Shown here piece by piece: positions 1 through 11,661 of a DNA stretch of 64,000 nt. Both the position numbers and the translations under genes were made by a program. The notes beneath the pieces were generated by a model that did no database searches, was not told where the DNA came from, and saw only the letters and a list, made by a program, of their open reading frames with translations. This stretch comes from Anomaloglossus baeobatrachus (Eukaryota > Chordata > Amphibia > Anura > Aromobatidae): the NCBI RefSeq assembly GCF_048569485.1, contig NC_134354.1, positions 509,326,869 to 509,390,868 on the forward strand, in the 5' to 3' direction. Positions within the stretch are counted from its first letter, which is position 1. The number at the start of each line of letters is the position of its first letter.

Positions 1-961
1 GCTGCACAAGCAGGACTTGTAGGACAGGAGCTGGTCTTAACCGTTCTGCGTTACCAACTGTGGTGGCGGCCTGCATCGACGCCCTATCCCTGCCTACCTC
101 TGGCCTAAAGCCGCAATGGGTTCAACACATGGAGGTGTGCTCTTTCGGAGCATAATAGAAGACTGCGCACCTCCTTGTTGGCTCCAGCCCGTTTTATAAC
201 CTTAGTCCGCCCCAAACCAGGGTGGACCACAATGCACCTCCTGGAGACAAAAGCAGAGTGACACGTCATGAGTGGCATAACTAGTGTCCTATTTGGAACC
301 GAAACTTCAATAATGACCTCATGGCTGCCACGACACAAATACCTCACCAGTTATCGTCTCACCATCAATAATGAGGTGACAAGTCATAGGGGCGGGCCTC
401 TGCAAGGCATTTGGGAGTGGCATAGCCACATCGTCAGGACACCTGATGCCCTGTGGTCTATATGGGCCCCCCACATCAGGGGCAGGGCCAAAGAGTTCAT
501 TACCGGAGCTAGTCTCTGATGCAGTAAGTGCCTGACCATGGTCAGTTGCATGAAATACAGTCTCTGAAAAAAGACTATCAGCTTTAGCATGGTGTCTAGG
601 CACAAAACAGGACTTAGACCCGGCACGGAATGCAAGTACCTGTGCAAAGAGGCTTTTCACACTAAGTGTGGGAGCATGCGCTGTATCCCAAAATGAAGAC
701 TTAGCGTCAGGAATGGCACAGTCAGGCTGAGCATACTCACTAGGCGAAACACTGTAGTTAGGCTGCAGCTGGGGTAAATCGGCACATGCATGCGCACTAG
801 CTGCCTCTCCACACTTACACGTGGAGGAGAAATTGCTCTTCGGGTGTGGACTTGGAGATGCTGTCTATGAACAGAAGGGAAAGCTAAAGGAAGCATCACT
901 TTCTATCCCTCTGAATTATCAAATGCAGCAATGAATTCCCTGAGTTTGCTATAAAATTAGC

Positions 962-1862
962 GTAGCAAAATGTGCATGAGGGTGTCATGCAGAGGTGCTG
1001 CAAATAGATTTGCACCAGTGGGGCACTAATGGAAGTCCAACAGGCAGTTCTATGATGCCACTAAATGGCAGTATTTTTTGCTATCATTATAGCTTATTAA
1101 AAACAGAGCAGGAGGGTGTCCTGCACAGGTGCTAGAAATAGCTTGGCACCAGTGGGGCACTAATTAATACAACAGCCAGTTCTATGATGCCACTAAATGG
1201 CAGTATTTTTTGCTATCATTATAGCTTATTAAAAACAGAGCAGGAGGTTGTCATGCAGAGGTGCTGTAAATAGCTTGGCACCTGTGGGGCACAAATGGAG
1301 TACAACAGCCACTTTTTGTATGCCACTAAGTTGCAGCAGTCTTTGCTATTATTATAGCTTATTAAAAACAGAGCAGGAGGGTGTCATGCAGAGGTGCTGC
1401 ACATAGATTTGCACCAGTGGGGCACTAATGGAGTACAACAGCCACTTCTTGTATGCCACTAAGTTTACTCAATTTTTGGTATTATAATGTCTTAGTAAGT
1501 AACAATGAGTTTGAGTGTGCAATGCAGGCAGAGGTGCTGCAAATACTTTGCACTAGTGGGACAATACAGAAGTCCAACAGCCGCTTTTTGTATGCCACTA
1601 AGTTGCAGCAGTTTTTTGCTATTATTATAGCTTTTAAAAACAGAGCAGTAGGGTGTCATGCAGAGGTGCTGTAAATAGCTTGGCACCTGTGGGGCACAAA
1701 TGGAGTACAACAGCCACGTTTTGTATGCCACTAAGTTGCAGCAGTTTTTGCTATTATTATAGCTTTTAAAAACAGAGCAGGAGGGTGTCATGCAGAGGTG
1801 CTGTAAATAGCTTGGCACCTGTGGGGCACAAATGGAGTACAACAGCCACTTTTTGTATGTCA
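962..1862. repeat. Tandem array, unit 132-135 bp, about 6-7 units
   Basis: The phrase AAAACAGAGCAG recurs near 1100, 1232, 1364, 1635 and 1770. It is each time followed by a GTGTCATGCAGAGGTGCTG block and a GGGGCACAAATGGAGTACAA block. The spacing gives a unit of about 132-135 bp. Open frames here follow the repeat and are not genes. Period and some words match the array at 43735-44930. Confidence 0.85.
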
Positions 1863-1863
1863 C

Positions 1864-1985
1864 TGTCACGCTCCCCGGCTCCCCTGCTAGGCTCCCCGGC
1901 TCCCCTGCCAAGCTCCCCGGCTCCCCTGCCTTGCTTACCGGCTCCCCTGCCACGCTTCCCCGCTCTCAGGTCACGCTCCGCCGCT
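1864..1985. repeat. GC-rich minisatellite, about 21 bp unit
   Basis: Units built on CCGGCTCCCCTGCC-AAGCTCC repeat at least five times and then grade into GC-rich non-repeat DNA up to about 2170. The apparent Pro/Gly/Ala-rich open frames on both strands come from this composition. Confidence 0.7.
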
Positions 1986-2541
1986 CCCGTGCCAGGCTTC
2001 CCGGTCCCCCGCTCCACAGCCTTCCTGCTCCATCACCTGCGGTCCCCAGGCAGCCCGGTCCCCGCTCCCGGCGCCCGTCGGCAACTCGGCCCCAGCCCGG
2101 CTCTCCTGCCTCCTGTTCACCGCTCCCTGCTCTGGCTTCTGGCACCCGGGCCTCGCGCATGCTCTCTTAAAGGGCCAGGGTCCTCCAACAGGATATTGAA
2201 GAATCAGGTACAGGGTATATATATATAGTTCTAGTTCGATCTAGAACAGCCTCCAAAATCACTTGAGCCGCGAACTGGAGAACCTCGAACCGCGAACCGC
2301 GCTCAACTCTACTCCTGACCTCCCCTAACCAACCCCCCAAGTGGGCAGCCCTATTCCACTCAGGCCTTCCACTGGTGTGTCTGGTGGGTGTGGTGCAGAG
2401 TGTACCTAGGATTTTGATTAGCTGATGTAGGCAACACCATGTAGTTGGGGACCCATAACCAAGAAGGATTTGGATATTGCACAGGAGGGCAGATTGTACA
2501 ATACCCTGTGATGACCTGATAGTCCAGGGGCGTCACAAGCA

Positions 2542-3565
2542 TATGAAAAATCAGTCCCACTTTCCTCCAGAAAAGTTGGACGAGTGGTATCCGTATGGTA
2601 GTCTGGGTGTACTACGAGTGCTATGTGATTGAGTGATTTTTTTTCTCACTTGTCATCCATGTGCTCTCAGTGTGCTGTCAGTGTGTAATTCGTTTTTTTC
2701 TCAGAAACTATTATTCATTTACAGTCATTTACAGGAGCATTTACAGTGTTCTGTGCTCAATGATAGTAATGTATCCATAAAAACGGATGTCACTAGGATG
2801 GTCCGTGTGCTGTCCGTGTGGCATCCGTTTTTATCTTGCACCCATTGACTTGAATTGGCGAGCCTTGCACGATTTCGGCATCCACTCGCAGCATGCTGTA
2901 ACTTTTTTCTCATCCAGAATCTAGAGGGAAAAAAAAATGACCAATTGCTCCAACTTATTGACTAACATTGGTCAGATTGTAGTCAGAGATTTTCTCGCAT
3001 TGCACTCATGCGAGTCAGACGCTCTTGTGAGCATACACTTAGGCTGGATTCATATGATCGTATGAAAAATCGGTCCTATTCTCCTCCTGAAAAGTTGGAC
3101 GAGTGGTATCCATGTGGTAGTCCGTGTGTACTACGAGTGCTATGCGAGTAAGTGATTTTTCCTCACTTGCTGTCCATGTGCTGTCAGTGTGCTGTCCGTG
3201 TTCTGTCAGTGTGCCATCAGTATGCAATCCGTTTTTTTCGCAGCAGTTATTAGTCATTTACAGGACCATTTACAGTGTTCTGTGCTATTTAATAGTAATG
3301 TACCCATAAAAACGAACGCCACTAAGATGGTCCATGTATCGTTCATGTGGCGTCTGTTCTTTCTCGCACCCATTGACTTGCATTGGCAAGTCTTGCATGA
3401 TTCCAGCATCCAAACGCAGCATGCTGCAACTTTTCGCTCATCCAGAATCTGGATGAGAAAAAAGCTGACCATCTGCTCTCCCTTGTTGAATAACATTGGT
3501 CAGAGTTCAGAGAGAGATTTTCTCGCATTGCACTCACGCGAGTCATAAGCTTGTGTGAGCATACC
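2542..3565. repeat. Two tandem copies of a ~0.5 kb repeat
   Basis: Copy 1 begins at 2542 and copy 2 at about 3061, both opening with TATGAAAAATC-GTCC. Both run through the same landmarks: GAAAAGTTGGACGAGTGGTA, TTTACAGTGTTCTGTGCT, GCACCCATTGACTTG, GCAGCATGCTG-AACTTTT, and an ending with TTTTCTCGCATTGCACTCA. The offset is about 519 bp. The ending words (GCGAGTCA, GTGAGCATAC) resemble the MITE family just downstream, so this is probably a larger member or a solo-repeat pair of that DNA transposon group. No coding region is seen. Confidence 0.7.
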
Positions 3566-3601
3566 CTTAACCTTATTTTTGTGAGGTAGAATGAAGAAAT
3601 A

Positions 3602-3797
3602 GGCCAGAGTCACACTTGCGAGTGCCTCGCGTGTAACTCGCGCGAGTCTCTCATTGAATCACCCAGCATGGACTCACACTCTCATGACAGGAGCATCTCA
3701 GCTGCATAGACATACATGCAACCGACCCACTCCTGTCAGGAGAGTGCGAGTCCATGCCGGATGATTCAGCGAGGCACTCGCAAGTGTGACTCTGGCC
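3602..3797. mobile_element. Palindromic MITE
   Basis: It begins GGCCAGAGTCACACTTGCGA and ends with the exact reverse complement of that word. The arms continue through GTGCCTCGC / GCGAGGCAC and meet around a central CTGTCATGAG-like and CTCCTGTCAGGAG segment. ATA flanks both sides (3599-3601 and 3798-3800), a possible 3-bp target duplication. It is non-coding. The superfamily is not certain; a PIF/Harbinger-like origin is possible for related copies flanked by TAA. Confidence 0.8.
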
Positions 3798-3825
3798 ATA
3801 GACAGCAGTACAAGAACAATTTTTA

Positions 3826-4133
3826 GGACAGAATCACACTTGTGTATCGCTTCTAATGCGAGAGTACCAGATGGGATATGCTAATGACCCTCGGCTCAGG
3901 CTCTGTTGCGAGTGTGAGACGAGTGTCATGCGACTATAGTCTGTTCCTGAGATCGGATCACAGCTCCGGAGGAGAGGGAGGAATTAATCTCCCAATCTCC
4001 TCCATTGTCAGTCTGCGCACTGCAATTGGATGACATCCGAGTGCAGTCTGATGTTTCAATCTGGGGCCGAGTGCTATGCGAGATTTTCTCACTGCACTCG
4101 TGCGAGTCAAACGCAAGTGTGACTCCGGCCTCA
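3826..4133. mobile_element. Related longer MITE
   Basis: It starts with AGGACAGAATCACACTTG and ends with CAAGTGTGACTCCGGCCT, the same terminal words as the neighbouring palindromic MITE. The interior is different: CGAGTGTCATGCGACTATAG, then a purine-rich stretch, then CTCCTCCATTGTCAGTCTG. The copy at 62768 shares these internal words. Confidence 0.65.
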
Positions 4134-4295
4134 TTTCATTTTTGCGCTGTTCAGGGGCCTTATTCCTCAGAGGGGTCAAAACAAAACATCAAGAAGAGAC
4201 AAAAGCTGCAGCATTAAAAATGAGAAAAAAATGCATGTAAACAAACATTCAAAAATGCAATTGTAAAAATGCAAGTAACCAAATTTACTTAAAGG

Positions 4296-4730
4296 GAATC
4301 TGTCACCAAGTTTTTGTTACCTCATCTGAGAGCAGCATAATGTAGGGACAGAGATCCTGATTCCAGTGATGTGTCACTTATTGAGCTGTTTGCTGTCATT
4401 TTGGTACAATCAATGTTTTCTCTGCTGCAGATCTGGCAGTTACACCAGAGTCACACTTGCGGCATGGCCTGCTGCTCTCCGTACACGAGCGTCTCAGCTA
4501 CAAAGAAATACATGCAGCCTACCTGCTCCTGTCAGGAGAATGTGCGGCCGTGTCGGGTGATGTGATGCGAGTCACTCGTAAGTGTGACTCCAGCGTTATT
4601 CAGAACTCATGAATATGCTGGACTACCTGGCAGCACACCAAGTAGTCCTCTAATGATAATCTACTGTTGATTAATCAGGGATTTTATCAAAACTGCATAA
4701 AAAATCAGCAACATCAAAAACTCATTGTGA
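4296..4730. mobile_element. Foldback-type repeat split by a MITE
   Basis: AAAGGGAATCTGTCACCAAG opens a repeat that continues with ACCTCATCTGAGAGCAGCAT, AATGTAGGGACAGAGATCC and GTGATGTGTCACTTATTG. After the MITE at 4442-4595 the same repeat seems to resume as TCATGAATATGCTGGACTAC. A second copy of the family, with both inverted halves, lies at 51081-51425. Non-coding. Confidence 0.55.
4442..4595. mobile_element. Palindromic MITE copy
   Basis: Its ends are CCAGAGTCACACTTGCGG and AAGTGTGACTCCAGCG, the same terminal words as the copies at 3602, 4834 and 5024. It interrupts the repeat at 4296-4730, so it is the younger insertion. Confidence 0.7.
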
Positions 4731-4833
4731 GAACATAGCCTAATAGTGAAGAACCAGCAATCATTTTTAGTTGATACCTACCATAACATCAAACTAATTA
4801 ATTGCCACTTATAAGTTGCCAGGCTATGAATAA

Positions 4834-5020
4834 GGCCGGAATCACACTTGCGAGTGACTCACGTGAGTCTCACATCATGTTACCCGGCACCTCCTGCCAC
4901 TCTTCAGACAGGAATGGGTCAGCTGCACAGAAATGCATGCGGCTTACCCGCACCTGTCCGGAGAGCGGCAGGCCGTGTCGGGTGATGTGATGCGAGTCAT
5001 TCGCAAGTATGACTCCGGCC
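4834..5020. mobile_element. Palindromic MITE copy
   Basis: It starts GGCCGGAATCACACTTGCGA and ends CAAGTATGACTCCGGCC. TAA flanks it on both sides (4831-4833 and 5021-5023), which fits a 3-bp target duplication of the PIF/Harbinger kind. Confidence 0.75.
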
Positions 5021-5023
5021 TAA

Positions 5024-5173
5024 GGCCGGAGTCACACTTGCGAGAGACACGAGTGAGTCTTGCATCGCATAGAAATGCATGCAGCTGACCTGCTCCTGTC
5101 AGGAGAGTGCGTGGCCGTGCCGGGTGATGCGATGCAAGACTTACGTGTGTGTCTCGCAAGTGTGACTCCTGCC
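5024..5173. mobile_element. Palindromic MITE copy, back to back with the previous one
   Basis: It starts GGCCGGAGTCACACTTGCGA and ends TCGCAAGTGTGACTCCTGCC. Only TAA separates it from the copy ending at 5020, so one of the two inserted exactly at the target duplication of the other. Confidence 0.75.
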
Positions 5174-6246
5174 TTAGGCCTAAATACGTGGATGTCATGA
5201 TATCATGCATTGGTTTCATAGTGTCCACATAATCAGCACTGAGTTAATATTATAATATAAAGAAATTGGAATATATTTGTATCAGGTAGGTACGCAGGGA
5301 ATAGATAAAATGAAAGTATAGAATTCTGGATTATGTGCTGCCCCTCCTTACAAATTACTTTTGTAAAGCGTAAGAATGTCATATGCTCTGCCGCCCATTT
5401 ATTTTTTTTTAAAGACCACGCCTGGTCAAGCAGACATTGCATGTCGCCTTATCTCGCAGGCCCACAGACTAGCATGGTGGGAATGGCTTCACATTCTGGC
5501 CTGCATTGTACGGCCTGGTTATGTTACAGCTGTGCAGTGTTATATTAGATTGCCTTATTCTTGTACAGCTAATATGAGAACAGGAAGCTTGTTTCCTGTC
5601 TAACTACTCCTTTACCACAGCTCTGCAATGTAGTATTGCATTTATTAACCTCTACAGCGCTGGAGGAATCTGCAAAGCAAACGATAAATCTGGAGCTTCC
5701 AAAACCCAACATGTGGGATCCATCAGTGATCCTAGAGGTCTTGAGCAACCTCTACCAGAGTCTTATAAAAATAAAAGGATTTTATGAGCAGACATGGAAT
5801 GGCCACTTCTTTCTGCTAAACTGGCTGATGGCTTCAGTGATATTTAACCCCAAATCCCTTTATTGTCTCCCACATGCCTCTGTTCATTGCTACACCATAC
5901 ATATTTAGGGGGGTACATCCATGATTCCCCCTGAATCTGCCTGCTTCTAGGCCCGCAGTGCTTGAGAATGAAACAGCATGGCCTGAACATGCAAAGCAGC
6001 TGTGCATTGTTCCGAATAACGTATCAAACAATGCGCTGTATTATTGTATTATGCCTTAACTCCATCTGAACAGCGATTATCACCTATGTTCTACAGAAAC
6101 ATTACACAGCGCACAACCAGGACTTGGCTGTGGCGTCTTACTAAAATAATAGGACGCAATGTAAAAGAATAGGAAGAAAAGGAAGGCAAGGGCAACAAAG
6201 AGTTACAGATGGATGACATCACTGCTCATTAGCATAGAAGCCCTGC
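5174..6246. other. Non-coding DNA upstream of thymosin beta-4
   Basis: No exon, RNA gene or clear repeat is recognised. The longest frame (5636-5908, plus) has no family resemblance. The last 150 bases are the proximal promoter of tmsb4x and include a CRE/AP-1-like TGACATCA at 6214-6221, which is a weak sequence match only. Confidence 0.4.
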
Positions 6247-6254
6247 TATAAAAG
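6247..6254 (+). promoter_or_regulatory. tmsb4x: TATA box of thymosin beta-4
   Basis: TATAAAAG stands about 82 bases before the exon 1 splice donor. That would put transcription start near 6277 at normal TATA spacing. Thymosin beta-4 genes are highly expressed and a TATA promoter is plausible. The start site itself is inferred. Confidence 0.75.
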
Positions 6255-6276
6255 CAGGCACAGCCCTTCCCTCTGC

Positions 6277-6328
6277 CACTCCAGGCTGCATCTGTGAGGA
6301 GCTCTGCTGCGAGTGCTGTGTATTACTG
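6277..6328 (+). other. tmsb4x: Non-coding exon 1 of thymosin beta-4
   Basis: A strong donor, CTG|GTAAGTAG, ends the exon at 6328. Intron 1 runs from 6329 to 7171 and ends in a pyrimidine-rich TTTGTGCAG acceptor. A short untranslated first exon is the usual design of vertebrate TMSB4 genes. The 5' limit is set only by distance from the TATA box. Confidence 0.7.
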
Positions 6329-7058
6329 GTAAGTAGACTGAGCTATTTCTGCATTGTCTTTGTTAATGTGCTGTGTTTGTAAGGTATTGTTTGTATTGTA
6401 GCTTTACTCTGTCCTCTGTGTGGTTTTGTAGAGGTTTTTTGCTTCCTTTTGTTCTTGTCCTGAATGTAACATTCTTGGATTTGCATGTATATTTCCATTT
6501 CTCAGTTATCTTTTATTCTTTGTGGAAGCAATGGCTGCAGATTGTCTATATTGTTGCTTAGTTTTTTTTTTTGTTTTTTTTTTTTTTTTTTTTTTAGCTT
6601 TTATCTATTTGGTCAGGTTATTGTCTAGATTGTTGCTTAGTTATCTATTTGGTCAGGTTATGACCATGATTATTAAAAGACAAATGGAATCAGTTGCTTT
6701 CTTAAATGGATGTATTGGAATAACAGTAATAGGACTGAGGTGCTGCTGTATATGTGCTGTGCTGGAGAGCGGGGGCTGATAAAGAATAGGGCGGTGGTTA
6801 AGGCTCCTTGAGTAAGCTGCAGCCCTTTGTAAGAAAGGAAGAATGCATGACTTCATCTGCCAGCAAGGGACTGCTACCCACCATGCTTGCTCAACCCTCA
6901 TTAACAGTCTGGCATGCATCCAGGTTATTGATTAGGTCATTATGCCATGTTAGAGCTGATGTGAGGTGGTCAGATTCAGGCTGAAATGTGATTGGGTTTT
7001 AATAGAAGCAATGCTAATAGTTACTCATTAAGTTTTCCTCTTAAGATGGCTCAGATGA

Positions 7059-7414
<356 letters not shown>

Positions 7415-7592
7415 TGAAACCCCATCACCCCAATATGCACTGTACATTCCACAAGCATTGCCTTCTTATTTTTCTTCTTTTAGCTGTTTAACTTTGTAAG
7501 AAATAACTAAGATACAAAGAGGTTGGAAACGTTTACTGTGCTGCCCCGTTACACCGACAGAAAAGTTAATAAAGAACTACTGAACACTGAAT
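7415..7592 (+). other. tmsb4x: 3' UTR of thymosin beta-4
   Basis: The untranslated tail runs from the stop to just past the AATAAA at 7568-7573. It is short and AT-rich, as in other TMSB4 messages. A second AATAAA at about 7832 could give a longer form. The exact cleavage site is inferred. Confidence 0.6.
7568..7573 (+). terminator. tmsb4x: Polyadenylation signal
   Basis: Canonical AATAAA, 154 bases after the stop codon, inside GTTAATAAAGAACTACTG. Cleavage would fall near 7585-7595. Confidence 0.75.
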
Positions 7593-8145
7593 GAAGGCGC
7601 TGCCTTTCCGTCTGCCTGTCTGGCTGGCTTTGGTTTTGGTAGCATGAACGACCTTGCACGATGAAAGGAGAATCTGAGTGGAACTACAGATATCCAGACA
7701 TATGTGGTGATGAGTTGATTGGAAAGTTGCACCAAGGTCCGGCGAGCTGTAAAATGCGGTCAAATCGAGTGCCATTTATTTGTTCAAAAAATGATTTGAA
7801 TTATTGGAATGCACAATTTTTTTCAATATGCAAATAAAAAGTCTAAAATATCTCTGATTCGTTTTATTTTCTATATCTGCCAAGTCACTGCCGGAGAAGT
7901 GTGGGTAAAACAAAGGGTTCTCAGTGTGCTTTGGTGATGGTACACTTTCATGAAATCTAATTTATTCTTTTGTGCTGCGCTGACCGGCCCCATCACGGTA
8001 CTGATTCTATTTTAATGTTTGTGTGGGTGTAGTCTGATTGTAATTTAACCCTTGCATGATGCATAGCTTCTAATATGTAGTTTGTCAATTTAAAAAAATA
8101 CTTTTATTTATTCTCCCCTCTTCCCCTTCTCACACCAGGGTTTCA

Positions 8146-8355
8146 ATTTGAGGGAGGGTGTAGTTATGCATTGTGTAGTACTAAAGCCTTAAATTTGCAC
8201 CATACACATTGCCCATGTAGCTTAAAAATATAATATAATTTGTGTATATATGTGTGATGGATATAGAGATATATATATCTATATTGCACCCATACACATT
8301 GCCCATGTAGCTTAAAAAAATATAATTTGTGTATTTAATGCGTGATCTAGATCAC

Positions 8356-8398
<43 letters not shown>

Positions 8399-8500
8399 AA
8401 TTTTATATTTATTTTTTTAAGCTACATGGGCAATGTGTATGGGTGCAAATTTAAGGCTTTAGTACTACACAATGCATAAATGCACCCTCCCTCCTCAAAT
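8146..8500. repeat. Long inverted repeat around a (TA)n core
   Basis: The left arm (8146-8240) holds GAGGGAGGGTG, GCATTGTGTAGTACTAAAGC and CACATTGCCCATGTAGCTTA. The right arm (8420-8500) is its near-exact reverse complement. A second partial copy of the arm (CACCCATACACATTGCCC) lies at 8286-8312. The core includes a TATA run at about 8350-8393. A palindromic MITE expanded at an AT microsatellite fits best. Confidence 0.75.
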
Positions 8501-10285
8501 ACATATACGTCCCCACATTTGTGCTATCCTGATGAATTGGTTACCATGTCAGGGCCTTTCTACAAGGTTTGCTTCCTAACTTGTGGGTCATTATGGGAAG
8601 GGAGGGGGTTGGGTAGAGTATGCACACAAGACAAATTGACACAGGCTGCACATTTGGTTTGGGAAGATGTTGGTTTAAAACTGCTATAATACAATCTCAT
8701 CTGCCTGTAGGTTGCCTTCTTCCTAGGTGTAACAAATGACACAATGGGTTAAATGTTTTACAATGTTTCTTTTTTTCTTGTGTTTTTTTTTTTTTTTCTT
8801 TCCCCCCCCCCCCCCCCCCCCCAAGTTGAGGTAATCTGATCTTGCAGCATACCTTCAGAGATATATCATGACTAATCTGTAGCCCTCAGGAGGCTGTGGT
8901 CAAATGAAGGCTGCAACTAGCCAAATAACACTGGGCTGATTGCAGACATGGGGATGGCTTTTCTGTGGTCCTGTGGCATGATTGTTAATCTGTCTCGATC
9001 TAACATTTCATGCTAGCTCTGACCATGAATGGTATGCTGAATCAACTATCACTCAATCTTAAATACAGACTTCTCTGGCTGTATGTGTGTAATATACAAT
9101 TATATATAAAATATATATTATATATATTTTTTTTTTTTTCCAATGGTGTTGTGGGTCCTATTTTAACACACATATTTTGGGTGTTGGCAACTGTGACATG
9201 AACTTTCATGTTTCCTATGACTGGAGATTCTCTTCCCTCCCTCTCCTAATTCTGATGCTCCATAAAGTATACATATATGCATGGCTTAAATCTAGATCTG
9301 ATGTTGCAGTTGGAAGACTTGGTACAACTTGGTTTGGTGCAAAACTTAAAAGCTGGTAAGAATTTAAAGATTTAAATTGCATAAAGGATTTGTAGAGCTG
9401 CCATGTTCTCTTCCTGTATAGTAATAGTATTAGGTGGGGCACATTCTTCATTGATTCTTCAGTTTCACAAATTTCTATAAGGTTACTTTATGCATATACA
9501 GTAGCTGCTTTTATGTATAGTAAGAATTTTCGACATTCCTGCAATAGATCTTTAACCAATGGGCTACGTGCCAGTCACTGTCAGAAGTGTCATGAATTGG
9601 GAAATGATCTGCATGGCAGTTTCCTCCCTTCCTCCCCACACCCCCCTCCCCCTCCTTCTGAAACAGCTGTACATGTCATAAAGCTCCAGCAGAAGTGCAT
9701 GGCTTATTGCTTAACAATTTTTAGTCCTTTATGAAATATTCAGAGGGAGTGTCTATATAATATGCATTATATTATATATAAAATGTACATTTTGAAACTG
9801 TCCACAATGTGAGCCCCACAGCCAGGAGGAAATGAAGCTTATTCCTCCCAGCAGCCTTGGGCTTTTTTTAGTCATAGGGATGTCACCAGTGTGGCCTTAG
9901 TCACCGCTCTGGGCATAGTGAGCGGCAGCTGTAACTATGCCCCGGCACTAACAGCTGGCTCTAATGATGAGCCAGCTGTTGCTGCCTGGGGTGTGGCGAC
10001 TGAGGCTGCACCGTTGCCATCTCTAGGACTGAAAGGCTGCCAGCATCTGCACACTATTAACCTGCTGATTAAGCACATCGGCAGGTTAATAGCTTTTTAA
10101 GTGTCTGGGTTCTTTTTAAAAAAAAAAAAAAAAGTCCCATCTCCATCACACAGACCTTGGCTTTGAAAGGGTCATTTTAAAATAAGCAGGTGGGGATATG
10201 CATGGTAAATTTGGCCACGCCATGATGCACAGTGTGCCTTTACTAGATTTTGAACATACGTACCGTGCTAATGAGTACATTTTAA
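8500..10285. other. Intergenic DNA without recognised genes
   Basis: It contains a T-run followed by a C-run (about 8770-8822), AT-rich stretches near 9100 and 9765, and a poly-A tract near 10115. No exon-like frame or known repeat was identified. Confidence 0.4.
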
Positions 10286-10289
10286 AAGT

Positions 10290-10650
10290 GGAAATCCACT
10301 ACTCGGACAACCCCCTTCTTAATCACTGTTCCCCCTTCTAAAATAACTTATACTCCCCTCCAATGTGGGTTCTGTTCCAGCCGTGTTGTCACTGGCTCTC
10401 CTGGGCACACGATCTTTGCAGCCAATCAGAGGCAGCTTCACCCCCCCCCCCCCCCATCAGATGTAATGATATCAGGAGGAAGTCGGATGTGGCTGCTCTC
10501 TCCGCCTCTGGATGTCATCTACGTCTGATGGGGGGGGGGGGGAGTGAAGCAGTCTCTGGCTGCACTGATCACATAACTTAATGACATGCAAGCCCCAGGA
10601 GAGCCAATGGTAACACTGCTGGAAAGAAACCTGAGTAGTGGACACCCCCT
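10290..10650. mobile_element. Foldback MITE with poly-C / poly-G arms
   Basis: The outer words CCACTACTCGGACAACCCCC and CTGAGTAGTGGACACCCCCT pair in inverted orientation. Inner arms continue: GTGTTGTCACTGGCTCTCCT with AGGAGAGCCAATGGTAACAC, then CAGCTTCA(C)n with (G)nAGTGAAGC. The loop lies around 10480-10510. Long C and G runs sit at matching positions in the arms. Non-coding. Confidence 0.7.
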
Positions 10651-11660
10651 TTAACCAAGTAAAGAGCTGGTAATGTAAATATAATGTAATATTTTGGAAC
10701 ACTGGCTTTATCCCTGCACTCGTGTAAGTCTTTGGCACAGCTTATAGTATGGCAGTCGAGCAAGACCTGACCAAATCTATCAGATACATCCAGGCACCCT
10801 GAGGCTAAGAGAGAAGCATTTGTCTTTTCTTTTGCCTGGTACATAGCACTAAATAAGTATGGTGCGAACAGAAGCAAGGCGCTTTCACTGCTTCTTTAAG
10901 ACCTACTAATCACACAATTGCCCGATTTCTGTTCGGCTTGGCTGATTGGCTAGGTCCTGACAGACCTAGATCTGCCAGTGATCTACTCTATCGATGGAAA
11001 AACATCAGTAGCACACACCAAAGGATAATGGAAGAAAGAAAGGCCTGAATAAGTCCATGTGCAGACAGAGCTTCTTTGACAAGGAGTTTTTGAAGGCGGG
11101 GTTTTTTTTGTTTTTCTTTTCATGAAATGGTGTTTAAAGCTTTTTGAAAGTGGTTTTACTGAAGCCTTTTTTTCCGGGGGGCAGCTTATTGATTTGACAC
11201 TGCCTAGGTGGGAGCTGATTTTTATACAATCTGCATCAGAGAAGTGATAGGCTTTCTTTTTCGTTTTTCTTTACCAGTAAGTTTTTAAAACCTGAACATG
11301 AAAAAGCAACTTTCCACATGAACAGCTAAGAGGATTATCAGTGACATGGATAGGAGACTGTCAATTAATACTAGATGACTGTAGCATTTTTCTAGATCAG
11401 ATTTGCACTTAAAAAAAGCTCTCTTTAAAAACTCTCCACATAGCTGTAATCCTGGTCGGACTGGGAGGTCTGGTGTCCACTGGGAAATTGACTCTAGGGG
11501 CCCGCCCTACAGCTAAAGTATATGCAAGTACATGTTAGCCGTTATACTGGAGTGTCAATAGGTATATATAGGAGACTCCTGCACATCTACTGTGCACACA
11601 CATAACTGGGATGTGCAATTACGGTAGTTTGCATTAAAGATCTTCTTTGGTGAAAGTTGT
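10651..11660. other. Intergenic DNA without recognised genes
   Basis: No coding or RNA feature seen. A segment near 11455-11520 (GGTCGGACTGGGAGGTCTGG) resembles a dispersed repeat but could not be assigned. Confidence 0.35.
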
Positions 11661-11661
11661 T

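Larger units (their letters stand above)
1..2312 (-). mobile_element. Terminal part of a hAT-type DNA transposon
   Basis: The right edge carries a terminal sequence (about 2243-2312) that closely matches the right end of the complete hAT element ending at 45829. Both have a CCAAAATCACT block, then GAACCTCGAACC, then GCTCAACTCTA. Inside lies a 132-135 bp tandem array like the subterminal array of that element, then a GC-rich minisatellite. By comparison with that element the transposase would be on the minus strand. Bases 1-960 should be interior, but I cannot recognise hAT protein there, so that stretch may be another inserted repeat. The left end is outside the window, so no target duplication can be tested. 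Confidence 0.6.

Noticed and set aside
962-1862. CRISPR-like spaced repeats
   Set aside because: Units are contiguous 132-135 bp tandem repeats in vertebrate DNA, without short repeat/unique spacer structure.
1785-2228. Pro-rich frames on the plus strand
   Set aside because: Produced by a GC-rich minisatellite inside a hAT element.
5636-5908. Candidate exon upstream of tmsb4x
   Set aside because: A 90-residue frame with no family resemblance, splice context or repeat support.
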